11,587 bases of DNA from positions 1 through 11,587 of the forward strand of contig JAODGL010000029.1 in NCBI GenBank assembly GCA_025464585.1. Reading direction: 5' to 3'. The notes under the pieces were generated by a model. The model was not told where the DNA came from and searched no databases. It saw only the letters and a program-made list of their open reading frames with translations. The stretch comes from Methanosarcinales archaeon (GTDB taxonomy: Archaea; Halobacteriota; Syntropharchaeia; Alkanophagales; Methanospirareceae). Below are positions 1 to 6,041 of the stretch, in pieces. The first letter of the stretch is position 1. Every line of letters starts with the position of its first letter. The position numbers and the translations under genes are program-made.

Positions 1-21
1 TTAATCTCGTGTAATCTCGTG
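1..21. repeat. Tandem ten-base repeat (two copies)
   Basis: The ten bases taatctcgtg occur twice head to tail at 2-11 and 12-21, just past the 3' end of the radical SAM gene. The same word recurs at 1786-1795, with a one-base variant at 1806-1815. Seen directly. The function is unknown; it may be a dispersed intergenic repeat. Confidence 0.6.
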
Positions 22-33
22 TTTTGTTCTTGT

Positions 34-1098
34 TCACTCGAAATCCGGCAGCGCCGAACAAGCGCGACAACGCACACATCCTGCCTTGTTCTTCCGCCAG
101 CTCACCCCGTTATCATGCAATATCCCCGCCACTCGTTCATAAATACACTGCATCCTATCCGGGCTTGGCGGTTTCGCATTCTCCAGCATTGACCCAGGTA
201 TGGGACGCAGAGGCACGATGAACGGATAAACACCCAGCTCAGCCAATGACTTACTGCCCTCTATAATAGATTCATTGCTCTCACCCAATCCTGCAATTAC
301 ATAACTGCTGACTTGACAATCGCCAAAAATATTCACACTTCGCTTCCACGCATTCACGTAATGCTGAAACGGTATTTCCACCTTGCACGGAGCCACTTCT
401 TTCAGCACTTCCCTGTCAAAGCTCTCTACATGTATGCCCACTGTATCCACCGAATCGTAAAGGGCATCTATCATACTGAGCTCCTTCGGCGGTTCAAATT
501 GAGCATGAATGGGCAACCCGGTTGCTTCTTTTATCGCTCTCGCCGTTTCCACGAGGTAATTTATACCTTTGTCAGGAGTAGCTGTTGTGCCTGTGGTAAG
601 CGTCACATGCGTTACATGGTCCAATTTTTTTGCTGCGAGCGCTACCTCAGCAAGCTGCTCCGGTTTCTTCCTCGCTATTGTCGCGCTATTCTTCAGCGAC
701 AGCTCAATTGCGCAGAACTTACACCGCTTTGGCGTGTTCCAGTACACACAAGTTTGTATCGTGGTAGTAGCTAAGCAATCAGCACCGTGCAGAAGTGCGA
801 TTTTATCGTATGGTATGCCCTCTTTAGTCTTAAGCGCTTGAAACTTTGCACGCGGGAATTTCACCTCTATAATTCGTTCACCATTTCTTTTTATTACGTA
901 TCTTCCCTCATTTTCAGTTTCAACACTGTATGGCGATGCAGAGACGAACCAGCTTTGCGTTGGAACGTTCGCTATCGTACTTCCAAAAAGAAACATCCCA
1001 CCGGCAGCAGGACCCGCACCTGCTTTTCTGCCTTTATCCAACCCCGATACTCTTGCACCTAAACTTAGCAGTTCCGCTTTTAGATTTTTAGTTTCCAT
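34..1098 (-). CDS. Radical SAM protein, MSMEG_0568 family
   Basis: Cytoplasmic iron-sulfur enzyme of 354 residues that should cleave S-adenosylmethionine to start radical chemistry; the substrate is unknown. The cluster-binding cysteines are C117, C126 and C129, a Cx8Cx2C spacing instead of the usual Cx3Cx2C. The C-terminus carries three more cysteines (C341, C344, C347 in GCVRCRACS), which could hold a second cluster. The N-terminal part, with GGMFLFGS and SPYSVE, resembles the MSMEG_0568 family as I remember it. That family was defined in bacterial nitrilase-associated clusters. None of the usual bacterial partners (nitrilase, acetyltransferase, flavoprotein) is nearby, so this is an orphan. 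The length is normal and the ATG start fits. A Uma2-family gene lies 40 bases upstream on the same strand and could share its transcript. Radical SAM assignment is firm; the subfamily is fairly sure. Confidence 0.88.
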   Translation of the reverse strand: METKNLKAELLSLGARVSGLDKGRKAGAGPAAGGMFLFGSTIANVPTQSWFVSASPYSVETENEGRYVIKRNGERIIEVKFPRAKFQALKTKEGIPYDKIALLHGADCLATTTIQTCVYWNTPKRCKFCAIELSLKNSATIARKKPEQLAEVALAAKKLDHVTHVTLTTGTTATPDKGINYLVETARAIKEATGLPIHAQFEPPKELSMIDALYDSVDTVGIHVESFDREVLKEVAPCKVEIPFQHYVNAWKRSVNIFGDCQVSSYVIAGLGESNESIIEGSKSLAELGVYPFIVPLRPIPGSMLENAKPPSPDRMQCIYERVAGILHDNGVSWRKNKAGCVRCRACSALPDFE

Positions 1099-1138
1099 CG
1101 TGTTTCGTTGATTCTTTACTAAAATAACCGCAAAACTT

Positions 1139-1717
1139 CTAAAACACTTCTCTCAAATCCACTTCTGTTTTTAATAACGGCGAAGAAAAAGATTCCTTAA
1201 ACGTTCCCAGACTCATGTACCCCTCTTGACCACGCACCAGAACTTTCACTTCTTTCCTCTCAGGTTCTACAAGCCAATACTCCTTCACACCATATTTCTC
1301 ATACAATTTCACCTTCAATTTCTTATCAATCTCCGCGGTTCTTTGTGACAGAATCTCTATTATCAAATCAGGAGCGCCTTGTATGTTCTTCTCACCTATA
1401 ATATGCTCCCTTTCCTTTGATATGAAAAATATATCAGGCTGAACCACGTCCTCTTCCGAAAGAAGGACATCGCAAGGTGCGTTAAACACTTCCCCCAAAT
1501 CCCTCTCCTTAACGAGCGAATAAAGAATAAATTCTATATTCCTCGATATTTTCTGGTGATACGGCACCGGTGGAGGCACTACGTATAACTCCCCTCCTAT
1601 TATTTGGTACCTCTTACCATTGTCAGGTAGGAGGAGATAATCCTCATATTTAAACTTTATCTCCAAACTTTTTGGTATCTCTTCTTCTCCCCGTTCCTCT
1701 TTTTCTATTACCGCCAT
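1139..1717 (-). CDS. Uma2 family (DUF820) putative endonuclease
   Basis: A 192-residue protein of the Uma2/DUF820 family, which has a PD-(D/E)xK restriction-endonuclease-like fold; its biological role is mostly unknown. Visible hallmarks in order are YQIIGGELYVVPPP (about 37-50), the VQPDIFFIS strand with D95 (92-100), GAPDLIIEILSQRT with D117 and E121 (114-127), and KLYEKYGVKEYWLV (137-150). These acidic and lysine positions are the likely nuclease centre. The first 15 residues are a charged Glu-rich extension. It ends 40 bases before the radical SAM gene on the same strand. A TATA-like box lies about 35 bases upstream of the ATG. Uma2 genes often occur in multiple copies near mobile or variable DNA, so linkage to the radical SAM gene may be incidental. 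Confidence 0.88.
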   Translation of the reverse strand: MAVIEKEERGEEEIPKSLEIKFKYEDYLLLPDNGKRYQIIGGELYVVPPPVPYHQKISRNIEFILYSLVKERDLGEVFNAPCDVLLSEEDVVQPDIFFISKEREHIIGEKNIQGAPDLIIEILSQRTAEIDKKLKVKLYEKYGVKEYWLVEPERKEVKVLVRGQEGYMSLGTFKESFSSPLLKTEVDLREVF

Positions 1718-1750
1718 TATTTTCTTCTGTTTGAAGTATTTCTTTTGTCG

Positions 1751-1758
1751 CTTAAAAA
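1751..1758 (-). promoter_or_regulatory. Putative TATA box of the Uma2 gene
   Basis: On the minus strand this reads as an AT-rich TTTTTAAG element centred about 37 bases upstream of the Uma2 ATG. With archaeal spacing of about 26 bases it would give a leader of roughly 10-12 bases. Inferred from position and composition only. Confidence 0.35.
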
Positions 1759-1784
1759 TGTTTTCTATTAGTTAGTACGTATTT

Positions 1785-1815
1785 GTAATCTCGTGAAGAT
1801 CAGTGTAATCTTGTG
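1785..1815. repeat. Dispersed ten-base repeat array
   Basis: taatctcgtg at 1786-1795 and the variant taatcttgtg at 1806-1815 are separated by exactly ten bases (aagatcagtg), giving a ten-base periodicity. The same word is tandem at 2-21. The array lies directly after the stop of the DUF39-CBS gene (read on the minus strand). Seen directly; function unknown. Confidence 0.55.
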
Positions 1816-1825
1816 GTTAGCCTTT

Positions 1826-3349
1826 TCAAATCTTCATTCTCCACTGCCATCTCCTTCTTTTCCCTATCAATTTACTTATCTCATCGCTTGTTATCATCCC
1901 GATAACTCTTCTATCCCCGTCTATCACTGGTAACGCGGAAATGTTGTATCGCTCCAATTTTCTAATCGCCAGCTCCAGAGGCTCTGTCGAATCCGCGGTT
2001 ATCACCTTTCTTGTCATTATCTCAGCCAAATCCTCATGTCGCTTCGCTACTGCCGTTGATATATCCCAGGCTGTTACTATTCCCACAAGTTTGCTCTCGC
2101 CCGATATAACAGGGATATGCGTGATTTGGGTCTCCATGATCAATTTTGCCGCATCTGCTATGCTCGCCCTTTCACTTATCGTCTTCACTTCGCGCATCAT
2201 CACATCCTTTACCAGGGGCAGCTCTTTCGTCTGTTTCATCGGTTTGAACACGGTATCAGTTGCCAGTCTCTCTACCGGCAGCGATAATAGAAACTTCCCT
2301 GCCTCTATTCTGCTCTTCAACTCCGCAGCAATTTTATTCGCCATGTAAAAACTGGAAAGGGGCGATGTTGGCACTTCTTTTCCTTCTATTTCTATCAGTC
2401 CCGATTTTAACTCCTCGTAGGTCACTTTCCTCAATACAGGTCGTTCTCTTCTGCTAACACCATAATCAAGCACTTCTGTTACGATATCCCTGTCATTTAT
2501 TCCTGTTTTCTTCGCTATTCCTTCATTCAGCACCGGTATCGGTATCCCGATGCCAGCGTACAGAGTCACACCATATCCGTAGAAGGTAGCACCTTTGAGG
2601 AATTCCGCACTCATCTCCTTCAGGTTTCCTGCAACCATTAATGTCCCAAAATTGTTAACAGGGTCGTGCTGCGTCCCTTCTCCTATTACATATCCGCCAG
2701 CACCAGAAAGAAAAATCCTTGTTCCCACTCCTATGGTCTCAAAGTCAGGGTCGTTAAAAAGCGGAGAAAGAACTCCGGCACCACAATAATTTGCATTCCG
2801 GTAATTGGGAAGTAGCGTGCCCATATAGGTGTACAGAGTTCTGTCTGTGGAGTTTGTCGCAACCGCATATCTTTGAGATGCATTCCTGGGATTTAACATC
2901 ACCGCCTGATTCAGGTCATCAAGAGCAATTGTTGTTTCTATTTCTTTACGCGGATAACAATCCGTGCCGTAGCCGATAGCCTTCATTTCTACGGGCTTGC
3001 CTGCTACTAAGTCTTCTATCACATATCCACCGCCATATTCAGCTCCTTTATCCTCTGATGGTTGTGTTGCTCCTAAATAGGCATCCACCGCTGCAATTCC
3101 GGTGTACGCCTCTACATCATTAAGCCATACTCGCTTCATTTTTATTGGTGGATCAGCATGCCCAAAGTTGATGAACACACCCGAGGAGCACATGGGACCA
3201 AAAGTCCCGGTGGTGACAACATCCACTTCCTTCGCCGCTTCTTCTACCCCTAACTCGCTTACTATCTCACTCATTCTGTCCGCTGTCACTACATGAACAC
3301 TACCATCTCCAATTTTTTCGTTTATCTCCTCTATGCTTTTCTCTCTCAT
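1826..3349 (-). CDS. Homocysteine biosynthesis protein, DUF39 plus CBS pair (MA1821 type)
   Basis: A 507-residue protein. In Methanosarcina acetivorans the relative MA1821, with ferredoxin-like MA1822, helps convert aspartate semialdehyde plus sulfide to homocysteine. The DUF39 domain covers about 1-365. It contains cysteines C54 (GPMCSSG) and C131 (GTDCYPR), the numbers I recall as essential in MA1821; they may carry persulfide sulfur. Two CBS repeats follow at about 383-437 (VMMREVKTISERASI) and 444-496 (IMTRKVITADSTEPL). CBS pairs usually bind adenine nucleotides or SAM, so sulfur-pathway regulation is plausible but inferred. The end is strongly basic (KRRRWQWRMKI). No MA1822-like NIL/ferredoxin gene is adjacent, which is unusual if the two proteins work as a pair. 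It is divergent from tsr3 with a 94-base shared promoter region. Confidence 0.9.
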   Translation of the reverse strand: MREKSIEEINEKIGDGSVHVVTADRMSEIVSELGVEEAAKEVDVVTTGTFGPMCSSGVFINFGHADPPIKMKRVWLNDVEAYTGIAAVDAYLGATQPSEDKGAEYGGGYVIEDLVAGKPVEMKAIGYGTDCYPRKEIETTIALDDLNQAVMLNPRNASQRYAVATNSTDRTLYTYMGTLLPNYRNANYCGAGVLSPLFNDPDFETIGVGTRIFLSGAGGYVIGEGTQHDPVNNFGTLMVAGNLKEMSAEFLKGATFYGYGVTLYAGIGIPIPVLNEGIAKKTGINDRDIVTEVLDYGVSRRERPVLRKVTYEELKSGLIEIEGKEVPTSPLSSFYMANKIAAELKSRIEAGKFLLSLPVERLATDTVFKPMKQTKELPLVKDVMMREVKTISERASIADAAKLIMETQITHIPVISGESKLVGIVTAWDISTAVAKRHEDLAEIMTRKVITADSTEPLELAIRKLERYNISALPVIDGDRRVIGMITSDEISKLIGKRRRWQWRMKI

Positions 3350-3383
3350 TGCCTTTGTTTTAGTTAGTTATACGTAGAATAGA

Positions 3384-3393
3384 AGATAAAAAG
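3384..3393 (-). promoter_or_regulatory. Putative TATA box of the DUF39-CBS gene
   Basis: On the minus strand this reads tttttatctt, centred about 39 bases upstream of the ATG, which predicts a short leader of about 12 bases. A second AT-rich candidate lies farther up, around 3399-3410. Position-based inference. Confidence 0.3.
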
Positions 3394-3408
3394 CAAGGTA
3401 TATAATTT

Positions 3409-3420
3409 TTTATATTATAA
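3409..3420 (+). promoter_or_regulatory. Putative TATA box of tsr3
   Basis: The sequence tttatattataa is centred about 30 bases before the ATG at 3444, the normal archaeal TATA-to-start distance for a leaderless or near-leaderless transcript. No Shine-Dalgarno sequence precedes the ATG, which agrees with this. Confidence 0.5.
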
Positions 3421-3443
3421 AGAAAAGAAATTGAATCGCTAAA

Positions 3444-3971
3444 ATGCAACTATATGCATACGATGCGGGGCAGTGCAACCCAAAGAAGTGTACGGCGCGA
3501 AAATTAGCACGAGCAGGCTTGATAAAATCGGTTAATGTGATGGGAAAAATACCGCACAAAACGATTTTGTTGGTTCCTACTGCGGAAAAGGCGCTATCGC
3601 CTGCTGATATAAAATCTACTAACAGCGTAACCGTTTTTGATTGTTCATGGGATAAGATAGCCACTTTTGGGGAGGCGTTGAGGAAGCTGAGAAGGATAAA
3701 GCGGGCTTTGCCCTATTTGATAGCAGCGAACCCAACGAATTATGGCAAACCTTTTATTTTATCTTCAGCAGAGGCACTCGCCGCTGCTCTTTTCATCCTC
3801 GGCGAGCATGAGCAATCGCAATATATATTGAGTAAGTTCAAGTGGGGAGATGAATTTCTGAGATTGAATGAGGATAGGTTGCTTACATATTCAGAGGCAG
3901 AGGACAGTAGTGAAGTGGTAGAGATGCAGAGGTTTTTCATGAACGTGGTGAAAAAAGCGAAAAAAACTTAA
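3444..3971 (+). CDS. tsr3: Tsr3-type rRNA aminocarboxypropyltransferase (DUF367)
   Basis: A 175-residue cytoplasmic enzyme. It transfers the 3-amino-3-carboxypropyl group of S-adenosylmethionine to a (methyl)pseudouridine in helix 31 of small-subunit rRNA, a late ribosome-maturation step known from yeast Tsr3 and its archaeal relatives. Family signatures in order are the N-terminal DAGQCNPKKCTARKL (7-21), VFDCSWDKI (about 64-72), the LPYLIAANPTNYGKP loop (about 90-104), SSAEALAAALFILG (107-120) and FKWGDEFLRLNEDRLLTYS (131-149). These match the DUF367 SPOUT-like fold and its SAM-binding loops. The length is typical of archaeal members. It is followed 29 bases later by a GNAT gene on the same strand. 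It is found in Archaea and eukaryotes, so it is one of the better taxonomic clues here. Confidence 0.92.
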   Translation: MQLYAYDAGQCNPKKCTARKLARAGLIKSVNVMGKIPHKTILLVPTAEKALSPADIKSTNSVTVFDCSWDKIATFGEALRKLRRIKRALPYLIAANPTNYGKPFILSSAEALAAALFILGEHEQSQYILSKFKWGDEFLRLNEDRLLTYSEAEDSSEVVEMQRFFMNVVKKAKKT

Positions 3972-4000
3972 ATTAAAATAACCTATAATCAATCAAGAAG

Positions 4001-4519
4001 ATGGGCGTTTGTTGTGCTGTTGACGGGGTAAATACCGGCGAGAAACACCGTGCAATTAAGCTAAGCAAAGAGGATGCGAAGGATATCTCCGCCCTCTATA
4101 AAGAAGTATGGCTTAAAGCATACGAGTATCCGAAGGAATGGCGAGAGAAGCGTGCGATGAGTGAGGAGGAAATAAAGAAAGAGATGGATTCCGGCTATTT
4201 CTTCTTTGGTGTGCATATAGATGGTAAATTGGTTGGTGTGTACAAAGCATCCATAACAGAAAGAGGTTGTTTCGGCGAACAGCAGGCGGTTCTCCCTGAA
4301 TACAGTGCTCAAGGTGTTGCTTCCGCGATGTATGAGCAGTTCTATGAGTTCGCAAAAGCGAATAAATGTAAGGTGAATTATGTGAATATTCTGGCAGGGA
4401 ATGAACCTTGCGAGCGAGCAATGAAGAAGTTCAATTTTTACAAGACTGGCGAGCCCTGGGAGCAAAGCAAGGGGATGTTCGTTCAGACGTACGAGCGGAA
4501 GGTGGATGAAGAGGGGTAA
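4001..4519 (+). CDS. GNAT family N-acetyltransferase
   Basis: A 172-residue protein with the GNAT acetyl-CoA fold; the acceptor is unknown. The core strand pair YFFFGVHIDGKLVGVYKASI (about 67-86) precedes the acetyl-CoA loop VLPEYSAQGVASAMYEQF (about 97-114). That loop fits the Q/RxxGxG/A consensus only loosely: a serine stands where Arg or Gln is usual. A typical C-terminal part follows (NILAGNEPCERAMKKFNFYKTG), where the Asn-x-x-Ala...Gly-Phe-like helix is visible. The first 15 residues (MGVCCAVDGVNTGEK) are atypical for GNATs. A later start is possible, but none is clearly better. It starts 29 bases after tsr3 and may share its transcript. No link to ribosome maturation can be shown. Confidence 0.85.
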   Translation: MGVCCAVDGVNTGEKHRAIKLSKEDAKDISALYKEVWLKAYEYPKEWREKRAMSEEEIKKEMDSGYFFFGVHIDGKLVGVYKASITERGCFGEQQAVLPEYSAQGVASAMYEQFYEFAKANKCKVNYVNILAGNEPCERAMKKFNFYKTGEPWEQSKGMFVQTYERKVDEEG

Positions 4520-4583
4520 ATGGATTGATTTGAAGCGAGTGATTGGAAAGGACTCAAAGTATAAGGTTGCGGAGAGAGTTTAA
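4506..4583 (+). CDS. Possible 25-residue basic small protein
   Basis: An ATG-started frame overlaps the last 14 bases of the GNAT gene and encodes MKRGKWIDLKRVIGKDSKYK plus five residues (VAERV). The GNAT 3' end supplies a Shine-Dalgarno-like ggaaggtgg just before it. Composition is strongly basic and codon use looks coding-like, but the frame is very short. It could be a remnant or chance. I do not recognise it. Confidence 0.2.
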   Translation: MKRGKWIDLKRVIGKDSKYKVAERV

Positions 4584-4601
4584 AAATACTTGACCATAAC
4601 T

Positions 4602-4609
4602 TTTATAAA
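4602..4609 (+). promoter_or_regulatory. Putative TATA box in the 4520-4785 region
   Basis: The sequence tttataaa is a good archaeal TATA element. It would place a transcription start near 4632, ahead of ggagaggt (4647-4654) and the small frame below. A minimal promoter plus ribosome-binding site argue that this stretch is transcribed. Confidence 0.35.
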
Positions 4610-4660
4610 GTGCGCTCGTTCACACATACGAGAGCGGAAGATGGAAGGAGAGGTATAGCG

Positions 4661-4777
4661 CTGTTATCAATTGAAAAGAACGTGGGACCGGACTGTGGAT
4701 TGGGTCCTTTTCCCAATCAGGAACTGGCATATTTGGTTTTGAAGAACACGTCTGAGGGGATAGCGGATTTTTATTAG
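4661..4777 (+). CDS. Possible 38-residue small protein, non-ATG start
   Basis: An open frame without a stop runs from 4565 to the TAG at 4775-4777. Its last part reads GPDCGLGPFPNQELAYLVLK, then NTSEGIADFY, which looks like real protein. The Shine-Dalgarno-like ggagaggt at 4647-4654 is followed after six bases by CTG at 4661. GTG at 4682 is another possible start and GTG at 4610 overlaps the TATA box. It could be the surviving C-terminal end of a lost gene or a real small protein. A seven-base hairpin (gattggg at 4698-4704 with cccaatc at 4712-4718) lies inside. I do not recognise the family. It ends nine bases before the convergent DUF167 gene. Confidence 0.35.
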   Translation: MLSIEKNVGPDCGLGPFPNQELAYLVLKNTSEGIADFY

Positions 4778-4785
4778 ATTATGAG

Positions 4786-5010
4786 TTATTTTTTCTCTTC
4801 TATCTCCATTATCTCCACAATTTTTCGCCTGCTTTTAGCTCCTGAAACGATTCTTACGTTGGCATTAAAGTATTTTGACAATAACTTAATAGCGGCTTTA
4901 TTTGCCTTGCCTTTTGTTGGTGGCTCCTTTACTCTTATTACCAATGGTTCAGCCGTAATTATCTCCTCCGTGTCTGAATTAGGAACGACTTTTATCTCGA
5001 TTTTTTTCAT
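4786..5010 (-). CDS. DUF167 (YggU) family protein
   Basis: A 74-residue protein of the widespread YggU/DUF167 family. Its structure is known but its cellular role is not established. Hallmarks are KVVPNSDTEEI (8-18), the signature VKEPPTKGKANKAAIKLLSK (27-46) and VRIVSGAKSRRKIVEI (52-67). The length is slightly short but complete for archaeal members. The ATG is preceded at archaeal leaderless distance by a TATA-like element (5031-5040), and there is no Shine-Dalgarno sequence. It is divergent from the acylphosphatase gene with a 73-base promoter region between them. Family is firm; function unknown. Confidence 0.9.
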   Translation of the reverse strand: MKKIEIKVVPNSDTEEIITAEPLVIRVKEPPTKGKANKAAIKLLSKYFNANVRIVSGAKSRRKIVEIMEIEEKK

Positions 5011-5030
5011 TGTCGCACAAGCGAATAATA

Positions 5031-5040
5031 TTTATTTATA
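5031..5040 (-). promoter_or_regulatory. Putative TATA box of the DUF167 gene
   Basis: On the minus strand this reads tataaataaa. Its centre is 26 bases before the A of the ATG at 5010, which predicts a leaderless transcript. Confidence 0.5.
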
Positions 5041-5043
5041 GGG

Positions 5044-5051
5044 ATTTAAAT
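5044..5051 (+). promoter_or_regulatory. Putative TATA box of the acylphosphatase gene
   Basis: The sequence tttaaata is centred about 37-43 bases before the candidate starts (GTG 5084, ATG 5090), predicting a short leader of about 10-16 bases. It lies back to back with the DUF167 TATA box. Confidence 0.4.
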
Positions 5052-5083
5052 ACAAATATAATAACTCTAAGACACTCAAATAA

Positions 5084-5377
5084 GTGAAAATGGACTCAAA
5101 AGTAAGAGCACATGTGTTTATCAAAGGGCGTGTGCAGGGTGTTCTCTTTCGATATGTAACAAGAGACGAAGCGAATCTGAGAGGCGTAAAAGGATGGGTG
5201 CGAAACCTGGCAGATGGGCGAGTAGAGGCGGTATTTGAAGGAGAAAAGGAGAAAGTGGACGAAATGATAGAATTTTGCCATTATGGTCCTCCAGCGGCGA
5301 AGGTGTCATCGGTAAAGGTTATATGGGAAGACTACACGGGTGAGTTTAAAGGTTTTTCTATTCGGTATCGGTATTGA
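5084..5377 (+). CDS. acyP: Acylphosphatase
   Basis: A small cytoplasmic enzyme (97 residues from GTG 5084, 95 from ATG 5090) that hydrolyses carboxyl-phosphate bonds such as acetyl phosphate or carbamoyl phosphate. The ferredoxin-like fold is recognisable from HVFIKGRVQGVLFRYVTRDE, which holds the phosphate-binding loop and catalytic arginine (R21 from the ATG), then GVKGWVRNLADGRVEAVFEG with the catalytic asparagine (N39), and YGPPAAKVSSVKV near the end. All key residues are present. Neither start has a Shine-Dalgarno sequence. The ATG gives the more usual N-terminus. Its 3' end faces the broken ATPase gene; a coding-like minus-strand frame may overlap its last 20 bases. Confidence 0.92.
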   Translation: MKMDSKVRAHVFIKGRVQGVLFRYVTRDEANLRGVKGWVRNLADGRVEAVFEGEKEKVDEMIEFCHYGPPAAKVSSVKVIWEDYTGEFKGFSIRYRY

Positions 5378-5386
5378 AGAATTTCA

Positions 5387-5740
5387 TCAAAGCGTCAAAA
5401 GCCACCGCAGTAGCGTTTTTCTCGTTCTCAAATTCTCCCTTAACTGTATATAAACGTCGTAAGCTGTTAGGATATTCCCCAATGCAGTGCTCTTTTTCAC
5501 TACTTCAGTTATCCTCGGCTTATGCCCTCCAACGGTGAAAGAATCTTCGAATATACTTCTATCTACGAGAATAGGAACTATTCGATGAAAAGAAGAGTTG
5601 AGAGCTTTTATTGCGCCTGTTAAGTCCTTATGTAAGTCCTCTATGGACTCAACGATGCCACTAACTTCGCCATTGCTTCTTATTTCTGCCACAGTGCATG
5701 CTGGCGAAGTGCACTCACCAGTGTAAATACTGAAATTCAA
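5387..5740 (-). pseudogene. C-terminal fragment of a frameshifted P-loop ATPase
   Basis: A 117-codon frame whose only available start is TTG at 5740. The coding-like reading extends five to ten codons further upstream (FQFSDDNGV before NFSIYTGEC), so 5740 is probably not a real start. Between this frame and the Walker-A fragment upstream on the same strand, a third frame reads IEVEEGEKRITFPV. Spliced together, the three frames give the beta-strand pattern usual after the Walker-A helix in RecF/SMC-like AAA ATPases (SFDETVRKG...IEVEEGEKR...NFSIYTGE). The end of this frame (RTRKTLLRWLLTL) looks unlike real protein. Near 5450 another minus-strand frame becomes coding-like (EFENEKNATAVAFDALMKFF) and runs to a TAG at 5358-5360, suggesting a third frameshift. 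No Walker B motif is visible, so part of the ATPase domain is also gone. Confidence 0.6.
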
Positions 5741-5797
5741 AACGCCATTATCATCACTAAACTGGAAAAGTTATTCTCTTCTCTCCTTCCTCAACTT

Positions 5798-6037
5798 CTA
5801 TTCCGATTTCAAAACTCTTGCTCCTTTTCGCACTGTTTCGTCAAATGAACTTAGGTCTATGGAATTCCTGTAATTCATCCGGTCAAGCGACTGTGCAAGG
5901 AAGGATAAAGCATAAAGAACTGTTGATTTCCCGGTGCCATTCTCACCAACTAATATGGTGATTGGCTTCAGCTCGAACTCCGCGTTTTTCAGGACCCTGA
6001 AATTCTTTAACTCCAGTTTTGTTAGCATTGCAACCAC
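5798..6037 (-). pseudogene. N-terminal fragment of a P-loop ATPase with Walker A
   Basis: A 79-codon frame with the start of a RecF/SMC-like AAA ATPase: LTKLELKNFRVLKNAEFELK (5-24), PITILVGENGTGKST with the Walker A loop at 31-38 (GENGTGKS), then SFLAQSLDRMNYRNS. Such ATPases often act with nucleases in defence systems or as stand-alone OLD-like or AAA_15/21 proteins, normally with 350-450 residues. Here the frame stops after 79 residues, and the reading continues in other frames downstream. It starts four bases after the MTH938-like gene on the same strand, so the two look cotranscribed. ATG at 6037 and 6028 are both possible starts. The protein would have Walker A but no Walker B or sensor motifs and is probably inactive. 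A sequencing error cannot be excluded. Confidence 0.7.
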
Positions 6038-6041
6038 TGTA

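Noticed and set aside
313..1062. Plus-strand open frames across the radical SAM gene
   Set aside because: They are antisense shadows; the minus-strand frame has recognisable family motifs throughout.
1941..3296. Several plus-strand open frames across the DUF39-CBS gene
   Set aside because: Antisense shadows with low-complexity Ser/Leu-rich translations and no motifs.
4061..4465. Minus-strand frames of 134 and 102 residues opposite the GNAT gene
   Set aside because: The GNAT frame has a clear acetyl-CoA loop; the opposite frames have no family features.
4781..5041. An 86-residue hydrophobic plus-strand frame that looks membrane-like
   Set aside because: It is the reverse of the DUF167 gene, which is well supported by its signature motif.
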